Source: Rhizophagus irregularis (Eukaryota > Glomeromycota > Glomeromycetes > Glomerales > Glomeraceae). From it: DNA of 64,000 nt. Position numbers and translations under genes: made by a program. Below the pieces are notes generated by a model. That model was not told where the DNA came from. It made no database searches and saw only the letters and a list, made by a program, of their open reading frames with translations. This document shows, piece after piece, positions 25,036 through 36,099 of the stretch (position 1 is the first letter of the stretch; the number at the start of each line of letters is the position of its first letter). The DNA lies in assembly GCF_026210795.1 (NCBI RefSeq), contig NC_089450.1:2604001-2668000 (forward strand), written 5' to 3'.

Positions 25036-25209
25036 GGCCACTTGCCCGTCAGAAAAAATAAGTAATTGAACAATGGGTATACCATAAGTAATATATAAGG
25101 ATAACTAACACGAAACATGCATATGATCAACTTGCACACCGCTACTTATCTTGCCGAAGATCTCAGACTTGATCTTGTAGACATCTATGGAATCCGTAAA
25201 GGGGCCCAA

Positions 25210-25559
25210 ATGCAGGCTTCACCCTCAACGATTTCAATATAGTAGCGGAGATGATCAGAAACCTTCTGATCAAAGAATTCAGAAAGCACCTCAAAATAAA
25301 CAGACTCTGGTACAACTGTTGTAAAGCCAAGTTGTAGAAGCGGCATGAGAAAGTCAAGAAGGCATACGACAGGGCAGTAGAAAAGAAGGAAAAAGCAGAG
25401 GATGCTCTTGGTCGATCATATGAGGGAAAGGGTATTGGAAATCGTGAACTTCATGAGCTTAAATGGAAGAAATATCATAAGGCTTGTAAAGAGATATAGG
25501 AAGCTAGAAAAGAGCAAATTATGGTAAAATACACTCTTGAGCGGTTTGGATTTCACTAG
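25210..25559 (+). pseudogene. F-box-like ORF, broken copy
   Basis: This is homologous to the intact ORF at 40795-41145. One cytosine is missing just after the start (MQASP then frameshift), and in-frame stops interrupt the body (for example after NCCKAKL and CKEI). The F-box-like core LKINRLWYNCC is still readable. It lies at the same relative place in copy A of the virus-like element as the intact gene does in copy B. Confidence 0.75.
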
Positions 25560-25784
25560 ATATATGTAGATTGAAAAAGAGGAAGGGAAGATTTAGAGCA
25601 GTTGTAAAGGTTTGTAGTTTATAGTTTTTTTTTACCCCCTAGAAGATAACCAGGTATAACTGGAGAACCGCAGAACCGCAGAACCACAGGACTACAGGAG
25701 AGTAACCAGGTAGAATTGTAGATCTTTGGAAAAAATATTTGGCAATTGAAGATTAGATAACTATAAATTAGAACTCGATTCAAT

Positions 25785-26028
25785 TAAGGTTGCTTGCCGA
25801 AACCTAGGGGTTTAGGCAAGATGGCGTTTCGCCGAAAAGCGAAATTCTGCCGAAACTATATTAAAGTTATATTAAAAAACTGGCGAAACTCTGGAGAAAG
25901 GCGAAACTGCTGAAACTTATTATAAATGCCGAAACTGCCGAAACTCTGCCGAAACTATAATAAATCTATAGTAAAATTTTGACGAAACTAATCGTAGGAT
26001 TTTGAAGAGGTTTAGACAAGCAACCTTA
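25785..26028. mobile_element. hAT-like MITE, 244 bp
   Basis: An 8-bp duplication gattcaat flanks it (25777-25784 and 26029-26036). The termini taaggttgcttg and caagcaacctta are inverted repeats. The interior is made of 'gccgaaact' repeats. It is inserted just before the helicase ORF start of copy A. Confidence 0.8.
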
Positions 26029-26841
26029 GATTCAATAAAACAAAAATCGCCGCTCAAGTTCCAGCAATCTTTAACCCTAACAACCGTTTCTTCTATGATA
26101 ACCTTCTTAAAAAGTGTGTAGGTACACACACGAAAGAAAGCATCAATTCAGCAATCTTGGCTTCTGTGGCTTTCATCATCACAAAACACTAGTCAAAATA
26201 AGAAATTTCGGACATGTGACTTTCGGCTAAGTTTCAGAATAAATTTCAGCCAAAATTCGTCTGAATTTAATTTCGGCTTAATTTTGACTCACATGATTTT
26301 TGAAGTTCTTTTCCAAAGTTCTTCCGAAGTTCTTCCGATGTTCTGATTTTCTGAAGTTCCGATCATTATATAAAACTCGGTTTCCGAAATTTATTATAAA
26401 CAAGTGACATTTATGTAAAACTCAAAAAAAAGAATTTATATAAATTCCAATAAAAAGCAACAACTTCCGTCAAATTTCGACTAACAAAAATGAAGATTTA
26501 TTATTATTATTTTTAACGAATGTTAAATTTTCTATTAACAGGATTTACGGCCAAATATTCTTTCGCATTTTTCCTATCCGAAATTTTATATTTTATTGGC
26601 ACAAATCTACTGAGAATATTATGCACTGGAATTATGCAATCTCGACCTTCAGGGTAAAATTCAGTACCCCAAAGTTCGACATTGCAAATTTCATCATCTT
26701 TAATACTGAAATAATAACGAGAATTCACTGGTTGATACCATTGAATGAATGCCAAATTATGTTCCAATTCTCCATCCGGTAAGTCAACCTTGTGGGAAAA
26801 AAAGAATTGAACTTGTCCAGGATAACAATCGACGCTACCGT

Positions 26842-27376
26842 CACAGGTCGAAAAGTAAAAAATCAGGCATCAATCAGTCACCAATCGGTCACTAATCAGG
26901 TACCTGATTGGTGACCGATTGGTGACTGATTGGCATTTTCGCCAAATACCGTCACCAATCAGGCAGTTTGCTAACTTTTGATCCAGTGATCAGAAAAGAA
27001 TGAAATATAGCTCATTGGAATCGTCTCAACAAGACGAATCTAATGGTAGTAAAATCGCATCTCTAGAATTAATAGTTAATAAAATATTAAATAAAATATA
27101 AATGATACATTTTATTTTTATATTTTACTTAATTTCTCATCAAGTATTAATCCTAGAAATGCGATTTTACTACCATTAGATTCGTCTTGTTGAGACGATT
27201 CCAATGAGCTATATTTCATCCTTTTCTGATCACTGGATCAAAAGTTAGCAAACTGCCTGATTGGTGACGGTATTTAGCGAAAATGCCAATCAGACACCAA
27301 TCAGTCACCAATCAGTCACCAATCAGCTACTGATTGGTGACTGATTGGTGCCTGATTTTTCACTTTTCAACCTGTG
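26842..27376. mobile_element. Foldback element with CACAGGTYGAA ends (535 bp)
   Basis: Ends cacaggtcgaaaagt and cacttttcaacctgtg are inverse, flanked by cgt on both sides (26839-26841 and 27377-27379). Nearly the whole element is one imperfect palindrome centred near 27100. The arms contain repeated 'caatcagtcac' words and the box gaatcgtctcaacaagacga, which is also found in the pogo-like elements. Its core (ccgtcaccaatc.ggcag) recurs in the foldback element at 38660-39011. Confidence 0.85.
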
Positions 27377-27966
27377 CGTCTTGTGTTATAAATTTGGCAA
27401 AACATACGAGTTCTTTACATGTCGAGCTGACATATTTGACCCAAATGTCTCTGAACCGATTCTACATCTACCGAACTATTTCATTTTGACGGAAATGATC
27501 CTTGAATTCTCGTGACCTTCTCCGAATAGCTTTTGAAACTCAAGTGTTTCATAAGTCACCAAATAGTATTTGACCAGTAAATCAAGTATTGAATTTGACA
27601 TCACTACATTTTCAGAGGCGGGACCCAACATTTCACCTGGAAACGACTCGCTTCCAGTGACTATTGATTGTTGAATATTCTGCGAATTCAACCAAAATCA
27701 TTCCATTTCATTGGCTGAAAATTCGTCAGCCTCTGCCAAAGATCCAACAAAAGCTCGGTTATTGAGAAGTTCTAGTCCCTTTACATTTTCTCCAGAATTT
27801 ATAATACTATCAATATGGATATCAGCCATCATTCGTCACATAATTTCTGGTTTTATTTTCCTATGACTGTTCGGTAAGACACCTAAAATTTAAAATTATG
27901 ATTATGCATAAATTAAGAATAAGAATATTAAACCTAAATAAATAGTTATAGTTTACCTAATACACC

Positions 27967-28498
27967 TAAAGATGGTCATCGGTCCTACAGGTCCTACTCA
28001 GTCCTGAACCGGTCGGTCCCAGGACTTGTAGGACCAGACCGCGGTCTTTCATTTTTTCTTAGTACAGTAGGACCGGTCCTGAGACTGACCTGGTCTTTGT
28101 ATCGGTCTTTATATAAAAGTTATTACATGCATATTGAAACTTCTAGAAAAGACTGTCTCCCTGTCTCCAAGGAAAAAAAGAAAATTAACGTTAATAAAGT
28201 ATAGTAAATCCGTCTTTATACATGTTGTTTGCTTATAATATACGTCTGGAATGGTTCCTATAAATTTATATAATTAGTGTTCATTTATAAAGGAAGACTG
28301 TTCCAGTAAAGTAATAAAAGAAAAAAGAAAAATGACTGATCGGTCTTAAAAAAACTGCAGTCCTTAAAAAGACCATCGGTCTTATTGTATGTGTTACAGG
28401 ACCGAAAGACCGCGGTCCTACATCAAGATGGACCAGTCCGTCTTTTTAAGGTGTAGAACTGCGAGACTGTGATCTTTTAGGACTGATGACCATCTTTA
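27967..28498. mobile_element. hAT-like MITE, 532 bp
   Basis: An 8-bp duplication aatacacc flanks it (27959-27966 and 28499-28506). Terminal repeats are taaagatggtcatc and its complement. The interior repeats 'aggaccg.cggtcct' words. Its removal reconnects the Plavaka reading ...ERMNGV to a GTAAAC splice donor. Confidence 0.88.
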
Positions 28499-30949
28499 AA
28501 TACACCATTCATGCGTTCGAAGGAGAAACACCAGAATGCGTATAAAGGTCCAAAATCATACGTACATTCACTCAAATGAAGTGAAAGATAAAGATTAGGA
28601 GTAATTTTATCTCGTCCATAATGTTCCTCAATCAACTTCACAATTTCAATCAATCTCTCATGCGATTCTCTCACAGCATCAAGTTCTAAAATTCGACTTA
28701 CGAAAGCTATACAAACTCTTACAAAATGATGGAGAATTTTCCGATCATGTACTGTACCAAAAGATGACTCTATAGTGATACCGTAGCGTAAATTGTGAAA
28801 AAGATTTGCCATTGATCTGCTGTAAAATTTGAAAATCCTTCTCTGCAATGGATTTTCCCAGGGATTTGTCCCAAATCGGATGGAATCTGAAACTCATCCA
28901 TTTTTTTTTGAATTTTTATAAACGATTGTTAGTTCAAAATTCCTTCATCAACCCAAATTCTTTTCACTATCCATCTCGCGATGCCTAGAAATAAGCAGTA
29001 CATTGGATCGACAACAATGAACCTTATAGGGTCGAAGTATGACAACCGCAATAATTCTGACCATCTAACTCCAGTATCTTTCGTAAAACATTTTCGTGAA
29101 GCATTAGAGCTACAACGTCACCATTTCATGTGCATTTTCATGAAACTCGGCCAAATCTCGAGTAATAAACCATTCATCTATATTGTCCATCCCGGCAAAA
29201 TTATTTTGTCGATTCTCATAATTTGCTCATTTTTTGCACTAGTGATACGATGCAAATGCTGAAATATGCCCGCATATCTTCCTTGCCACAGGAACATCAC
29301 ACGAAACTAGTACTAAAGCTGTACGAATATTTTTTCCATTTTGGCACTCAAATGTTCGATTTAGAGTTATTCCACTCCATAGTAATTCTAAATCATTGAC
29401 AATTGATGCTAAATAGTGATTGATTTGGTGTAGGCTCACTTCGTTAGGACCTGGTAATATTCTGAGAATTAATAAATTTTCTCTTTTAAATCGAATATCC
29501 TAAGGCAAGTTGCAAATGGTAACATATATCACACCGGTACTGTGAATTGTCCTTCATAAGGTTGAAACCAATCCGCATTCAGCATTAAACCGAGGTGTGA
29601 ATCTGCAACTTCAGGCTGGAAAAAATTAGGCGAATCATGATAAGAAGTATCCTTAAATGTTTTCCACACTTGACTATCGTAAATGTTGGTCAATATATTT
29701 TCAGAATGTGATCGATCAGACCAATGTCTGAGTGACCTTTCAAATCCTGATCGAAGATATAGGGTTGCTAATTGTTGACGAATTGTAGAAAATGGATAAA
29801 TCATCTCAATTCGATTTGACACTTTATTTAATAATCTTATTTAATGAAATAAAGGAGTTTGGCACTTCTGGCATCTCAATGAATTTGGAAATTCGATATG
29901 TTGACATTTCATAATGGCAAGAATTTCATTTTGACGAAACTCCTCTACTTCTTGTTTGTTGTATAATTTGTGACACTTCGTACATGCCGCAAAGCAATGA
30001 AATTGATCTTCTATGTTGAGAATATTTCTCACTTTATATAAAGTGATGGGAAAATTTTCAAATGCGGTATTGCCAATTTCATCCAAAAACAGTTTTATGA
30101 ACTTTATTAGTGATTCAGTTGCTATTTCTGGAATGTTAAATCTTATTCAAAATTTCATAATCCATATTAAAATCCATAAAAACTTACTATCATCGCTAAT
30201 TGGAGTTGGAGTGACATCTGGGTCTTGATATAATTCAAAAGAAGGGCATGAATAATCTTCAAAAGTTTCAGAATTGTTATTTTCTGATTAGTCATCTCCA
30301 TTTGATTCATTATCTCCATTTGATTCATTATCTTCATTAGTGTCTTCGCTTTGATCTTTGGCCGTACTTTCTCTCAGTGATAAATCTTGTTTAATGTTAC
30401 CGATGTTACCAATGGAAACTCTAGTCGAAATGTACCTTAATCTACGTCTTCGAGGCAATCGGTCAACTCTTTGCTCATTAAAATAGTCAATTGAGATGAT
30501 TCATCATTAATATTTTCAGTATTTTCCAAAACTTCAGATGGTTCGATATCCCGAATTTCAGTATTTTCCAAACTTGCGATAGTTCATTATCCCGAATTTC
30601 AGTATTTTTGATAATTACTTCTGAAACATCTGACGAAAGTTGGCTTGATAATTCATGTCGATTCTTTGTGCGAGAAGCAACTAACATTCCTTCGCAATTG
30701 CTACAGAAACAGGGTACTTTACGAATCCTTGGCTGAACAATTAATCGAGTAGTAACTTGAGGTGATCTGGTAGTAATAGGATTTTCATCAAATACACTAG
30801 ATATCATTCTTTTTCGTCCCATTTTGTCAAAAATTTCAGATAATTTTGATAATTATGGAATTGTATCAAAATTTGTTTCGATTCAATAATTATCATATAA
30901 TTGTTGCTAGTGAAGTTTCGACTAACAAATTTTCAACTTGAGCGATCAA

Positions 30950-31140
30950 CTTAAAAGTGATTTATTGAATTCTCATCAAACTTTACGAATTTTCCATCAA
31001 CTTTAAGTGATGTATTGAATTCTCATCAAACTTTACGAATTTTCCATCAACTTTAAGTGATGTATTGAATTCTCATCAAATTTAAGTGATTTGGCGAATT
31101 TCACATCAACTAAAATTGATTTATCGAATTTCCATCAACT
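30950..31140. repeat. Tandem repeats, unit about 60 bp
   Basis: Units such as 'ttgaattctcatcaaac', 'tttacgaattttccatcaa' and 'ctttaagtgatgta' repeat three to four times. Their position next to the Plavaka start suggests subterminal transposase-binding repeats; this role is inference. Confidence 0.65.
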
Positions 31141-32449
31141 TAATGTAAAGTAACTTATCGAATTATTAAGTCGTAATCCACGAATAATCGGTATCAGATC
31201 ATATGAGTTGTGTATAGTAAATTTGGGGATAAGATACATTATAACCTGTTGTAATAAATTTAAATCTCTTGTTGACAACCTTTAAAAACTGTCATAATGG
31301 CTCAAACTTTACGCATTACTTTAATAAAACCAGGAACTATAGTTCCTGAACTTCACTATGGACCTTATTATTTTTATTGGTGGATAATTTCAAATGAAAA
31401 TGAAACTTTATTTCCGATTAGGCTGGGACAACAGACTAAAGTTTGTCTTAATGAAGTAGATTTCATTTTAACTATACAAACTGGTTCTGGTAATAACAAA
31501 TTAATGCCAATGTATTGTTGTCAAAGTGGTTTACATGTTGTTACAGAGCTAAGTTCTACAAAGGCTATTTCTACAGCTTATAAAAACCGTTTCAATACTT
31601 CAACACACTATTCAGGGTATCAAGCAATGGGTTGGAATGACAAAAATATCCTTAAAACTTTAAAACAAGATATTTAACATATTCCCGTTACTGTTAATGT
31701 AGAAAATTGTATAATTTTTATTTATGGTATAGGGACTTCTTCACGCGAAAAATGGCATTATGCAGGTTCAGGTTTTCAATCATATCTTCTTCATATGTAT
31801 GAAAGAAAGCAGTCAATTTTTGTATCACGGATTGAGGAAAAAAAATGCATTGTTAAAATTTACCGAGAATCTGCTTTAATAAAACAATTTAAAGGCGCAA
31901 CGCCAGATGAAGTGTGGGAAAAAACAGGACAACTGAAAAAATTTACCGGCACACAACTTTATGGTCTTGATAATCCAATTACAAAAAATCTAATTCAGCA
32001 GCATCGAACTCAATGCACTCTTAATGACTGGAATGATGAATATATTTTAGAAAGGTTATTTGATTATCATGTAAAAAGAAGAACTCTGGCAAATGCTAAT
32101 TGGAAATATTTTTTTACAAGTTGGATTAAAACTGAAAATCCAATAATTGAATTAGAACCTACTTTGCATGCTATATATCCAAAAGGATATGAATTTAGTG
32201 AACGTGAATTAAGTGCGTGGCAAACTATGCTAAAAGCAGTTGGTGCAATAAATATAACTCCTTGGTTATCTGAAGAATCAAAGGTCGGTAAATTTGTGAT
32301 ATTTTTATTGTTATTTTTTTTATCTTCAAACACTAAAATAAATATTTTTTTATTAGCGTCAATTATGGACAAAATTACCAAATAAAGAAGCAGATAAGGT
32401 AGCATTTGCTACTTTATATAAAAGTGGTTTTCTTACTAGTATTCCAAAG

Positions 32450-33436
32450 TAGAGCTCCGAACAGGTCAGCCAAATTCAGGTAACCTGACCTGACCTGACC
32501 TGAAATTCAGGTCAGGTATGAGATTTTTAAAAAAAATTCAGGTCAGGTATGAAGATTGACCTGACCTGATTGACCTGTTGACCTGAAACTATTAATTCTA
32601 CTATATAATAAAAGTGAGTTGCAGTATTGCGATTCACTTTTTTATATAGATTCTATATAAAAAAAGTGAGTTGCGGTATTGCGATTCACTTTTTTATATT
32701 GATTTTATATAATAAAAGTGAGTTGCGATATTGCGATTCACTTTTTATATTAATTCCATATAAAAAAAGTGAATCGCAATATCGCAACTCACTTTTATTA
32801 TATAAAATCAATATAAAAAAGTGAATCGCAATACCGCAACTCACTTTTTTTATATAAAATCAATATAAAAAAGTGAATCGCAATACCGCAACTCACTTTT
32901 TTTATATAGAATCTATATAAAAAAGTGAATCGCAATACCGCAACTCACTTTTTTTATACAAAATCAATATAAAAAAGTTAATTGCAGTATTGGGATTATC
33001 TTTTTTATATGATTTTAATATAAAAATGTTGAATCGCAATATTTCGAGAAAAAACGTTGCGAAAACGTTTTTTCATAATATTATATTAAAAAAATGTTTT
33101 GTAACGTTTTTTTTTTGATATTTCAATAATAACGTTGCGAAAACATTTTTTTCATAATGTTATATTAAAAAAAACGTTTTGCAATATTTTTCTTCAATAT
33201 TTTAATAAAAAATGTTGCAAAAACGTTTTTTTTCATAATATTATATTAAAAAAAAAAAGTTTTGTACTGTTTTTTTTTCAATACTTTAATAAAAATAGTC
33301 CTGAAATTTTTCAGGTTTCAGGTCAGGTCAGGTCAAACAGACAACCTGATATGACCTGACCTGACCTGACCTGAAAAAAAATTTCAGGTCAGGTTTATCA
33401 ATTAACCTGACCTGACCTGACCCATTCGGAGCTCTA
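32450..33436. mobile_element. hAT-like non-autonomous element, copy 2 (987 bp)
   Basis: An 8-bp duplication ttccaaag flanks it (32442-32449 and 33437-33444). Ends are tagagctccgaa and ttcggagctcta. It shares TAGAGCTC termini, 'gacctgacctgac' subterminal repeats and overall size with the element at 24040-25035. The centre consists of 50-60-bp hairpin units (agtgagttgc..gcgattcact, 32610-32990) followed by 'aaaacgtttttt' repeats. Excision would restore the host reading IPK|NTPNAIHTFW exactly. Confidence 0.88.
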
Positions 33437-34489
33437 TTCCAAAGAATACGCCAAATGCAATACATACATTTTGGATGTGTTTTGAACGTGCACTTGCTAA
33501 CAACAAAAAAACTCCTGATGGAAAACAACATATACTTTCTATAATTTCCAATGAGTTTACCTATGGAGAACTAAAACAAAATTTGAATGTAATATTTTAT
33601 AGTTTTGCTTTATATGTAAAATTTTAATGTACACGTTCTTGAATTATTTATTCTTTTATTTTTAAAATTATGTAAATAAACTAGACATAAAAAAGACAAT
33701 GAAAAATTTGCAAAAAATTATTACTGATACAATAATGTAAAATTTTATATTGTTTTTATAATAAATATATACAGGTTGGTTCACATACTATTGTAGAATC
33801 TCGCAAGCATGCACGTATCAATAGTTATAGATCCCCTCCACTTGTAAAACCAATAATTTGCCGATGAAGGTTTACACCTGAAATGCTTGAACAAATTGAC
33901 AGATTTTTAAATGATAAAGAATTTGTCAATATGAGTTCATACAAAACTGATGCAAAATCAGGAAAACCAATCAAATACTTACAAGACACGAAAAAAGCAT
34001 TATGGGAAAGATTTGCAGAAGAGTACCCTAATGGTATGCATCGTACATCTTTTATGACATGTCTTGAAGGTGGTCAATATATGTACCAAGAAAATTTAGG
34101 TGGATTATATTTTACATGTAATGACTGTAGTTATATGGTATTTGGAGATATTGGAGTAATTATTTCTGCCCATGTTATGGATGAATCTCTAAAGGTAAAA
34201 ATAAATTTTATTAAAATTTGCAAGTATGAATTCTAATATATTTTATCTTATTCACAGGTCGAAGGGCACCATTATCCAAAATTCAAAAAATGCAAATTCC
34301 CTATTTTCCTGGAAAATGGTGGGAAATTGTGGAAAATGCTGCATTACGCTGAGCAATTTTTTGGAATAGCATTGTTACAACATTATCCGATTTAGCAAAT
34401 TTTATAAATTTTATGAAAATTTGGGAAAATGCTACATTATATCTCAAATGTAACATTTCGTAACATTATTATAACATTATCAATTAAAT

Positions 34490-34800
34490 CAAATTTTGCT
34501 TTTTTTTTGTCAAATGTTCCAATTTTCTTGCAAATGGTGCATTTTTATGAAAATTCCACATTTTGCCTCAAATGTAATAACATTTCATAAAATTGTTATA
34601 ACATTGTCAATTAAAATTAAATTTTGCTTTTTTTTTGTCAAATGTTCCAATTTTCTTGCAAATGGTGCATTTTTATGAAAATACCACATTTTATCTCCAA
34701 TGTGATATCATTGTAACAACATTTCATAAAATTGTTATAACATTGTCAATTAAAATCAAATTTTGTCAAATATTCTGATTTCCTAGCAAATGGTGCATTT
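34490..34800. repeat. Subterminal tandem repeat, about 120-bp unit
   Basis: Two and a half units share 'ttgctttttttttgtcaaa', 'cttgcaaatggtgcatttt' and 'cataaaattgttataacat'. They lie in the left subterminal zone of the 5.3-kb element. Confidence 0.75.
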
Positions 34801-35819
34801 TTTAATGAAAATTCTATATATTTTGTCAAATGTTGCATATTTTCAGCAAATTTTATGTTTTTTTGGTCAAATGTTTCACTTTCGTCAGAATATTAAAATG
34901 TTACATTTTTTTTTTGAAAATGCTCAATAATATGGCATTACACTGGAAAATGTAGCATTTCACCAAATTACACTAAAAAGCATCACAATTATCACATTTT
35001 TTGGAAAATTCCACATTACATTAAATTATACTAAAAAATGTAGCACTATACTAAATTATGCGGCATTGCACTAAAAAATACCACAATTACACTAGACAAT
35101 GTAGCATTACACTAAAAAGTACCACAATTATTATATTTTTTAGAAAATTTCGTGTTATACTGGAAAATGTAACATTATGCTAGAAAATGTGGAATTGCAC
35201 TAAAAAATGCAGAATTGCACTAAAAAACGCGGAATTGCGCTAAAAAACACAAAAAAAATACTACAATTATACTGGATAATGTAGCATTACACTTAATTAC
35301 ATTAAAATTGTTAATTTTTATTTTTATTTATTTGTAAATTACGAACATTATTAAATTTATAATATTTATATTCTAAATGAATTATTTAACATTAAATCAT
35401 ATTATTAATATAAACAATGTATCAACACGATGTGTTGTGATGTTTAATTTAGTACTAAACCTTACTACTGAAGACTCCCTCTTTTTATCACTATAAACAG
35501 GCGGAGGGAGCAGCAATGGCTCTTCCCCTATAGGTACTCTATGGCCTCTACCTGTTTACAAAGGAGGGGCTTTTCGTAAAGTTATTAGATAGATATATAT
35601 ATATGTATATATATAAGTATATATATACATCTATCATTAAATTTATAAAAAAAAAGAAAAAAAAGTTTCGGGGAAAAGCCCCTATTTATATTAAATTTTT
35701 ATCACGTGCATCACGTGATATTACTTAATAATTACGGAATTACCGCAGCTTCAGCTGCGGTACAACGAAAAAAAAAAATTAAGCTTTTTTTAGCAAAAGC
35801 TTAATTTTTTTTTCTCACG

Positions 35820-36080
35820 GCTCTCAATTTTCTATTCTTTTGTCCTTTCCCATTTTCTCTTTCGCTTTCACCATACCTCTTTCTCCCTTTCCTCTTCCCT
35901 CTGCCCTTCCCTTCCCTTCTCTTTTTCTTTCCATTCCTTCCCTCTTTCACTTTCCCCTTCCTTCTTTCGCTTTCACCTTCCCTTTTTCTCTCCCCTTCTT
36001 CCTCTTCCTTCTGCCCTTTCCCTTCCCTATTTTTCTCCCACTCTTTCCCTTTTCTCTCCCCTTTCCTCTTCTCCGGAATC
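35820..36080. repeat. Polypyrimidine tract (CT-rich)
   Basis: About 260 bp of C and T with few purines (repeated 'cccttccctt', 'ctttccc'). It is open in one frame only because it lacks A-containing stop codons. It sits immediately 5' of the first intron-like donor (36100). Confidence 0.85.
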
Positions 36081-36099
36081 GTCCTTCAGAAAAACAATG

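Larger units (their letters stand above)
23496..26160 (+). mobile_element. Left part of a virus-like element, copy A (truncated)
   Basis: This begins with gtcgtcgagctggatgtg, matching the left border of the larger element at 40228 (gtcgtcgggctggatgtg). It is collinear with that element through the F-box-like ORF and the spacer (gaaccgcagaaccgcagaac region, 25670). It reaches the beginning of the helicase-primase ORF (26037-26160), where similarity stops at the Plavaka-type end at 26187. A hAT-like element (24040-25035) and a MITE (25785-26028) are inserted in it. The helicase and polymerase are missing here. Confidence 0.65.
26513..30822 (-). pseudogene. Plavaka-type transposase, decayed and interrupted
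   Basis: The minus strand encodes, in order, MGRKRMISS and a zinc-ligand segment CFCSNCEG (30822-30680). A second Cys cluster follows, CTKCHKLY...EFPNSLRCQKCQTPL (30086-29841). The transposase core reads LRHWSDRSHSENIL, EVADSHLGLMLNADWFQPYEG (29822-29529), then ILRILPGPNEVSLHQINHYL and LVSCDVPVARKICG (29480-29260). WIVKRIWVDEGIL (about 28975) and LSLHLSECTYDFGPLYAFW, FSFERMNG (28590-28505) come next. The C-terminal part ends in LAVNPVNRKFNIR (26513). These segments match the fungal Plavaka family. Stops and frameshifts are numerous. A hAT-like MITE splits the codons after ERMNGV next to an intron donor, and a foldback element splits the 3' part. Confidence 0.85.
26187..31200 (-). mobile_element. 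Plavaka-like (CACTA-related) transposon, decayed
   Basis: The left end is probably cactagtcaaaataag at 26187. It is followed by subterminal repeats (aagttcttccga, 26300-26360) and then the minus-strand transposase region. A tandem-repeat zone at 30950-31140 marks the other subterminal region. The exact right terminus and target duplication could not be established; a weak candidate is 'ctagtg' at 30904-30909. Two other elements are inserted in it (26842-27376 and 27967-28498). Confidence 0.6.

Noticed and set aside
30897-30909. Right terminus of the Plavaka element at 'gctagtg'
   Set aside because: It only partly resembles the complement of CACTAGTC, the flanking bases (aag) do not match aaa at 26184-26186, and subterminal-like repeats continue beyond it. 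The end remains undefined.
32439-33445. 9-bp target duplication (attccaaag) for the hAT-like element
   Set aside because: Including the terminal A/T in the inverted repeats gives perfect TAGAG ends and an 8-bp duplication, as in the sister element with ggccactt.
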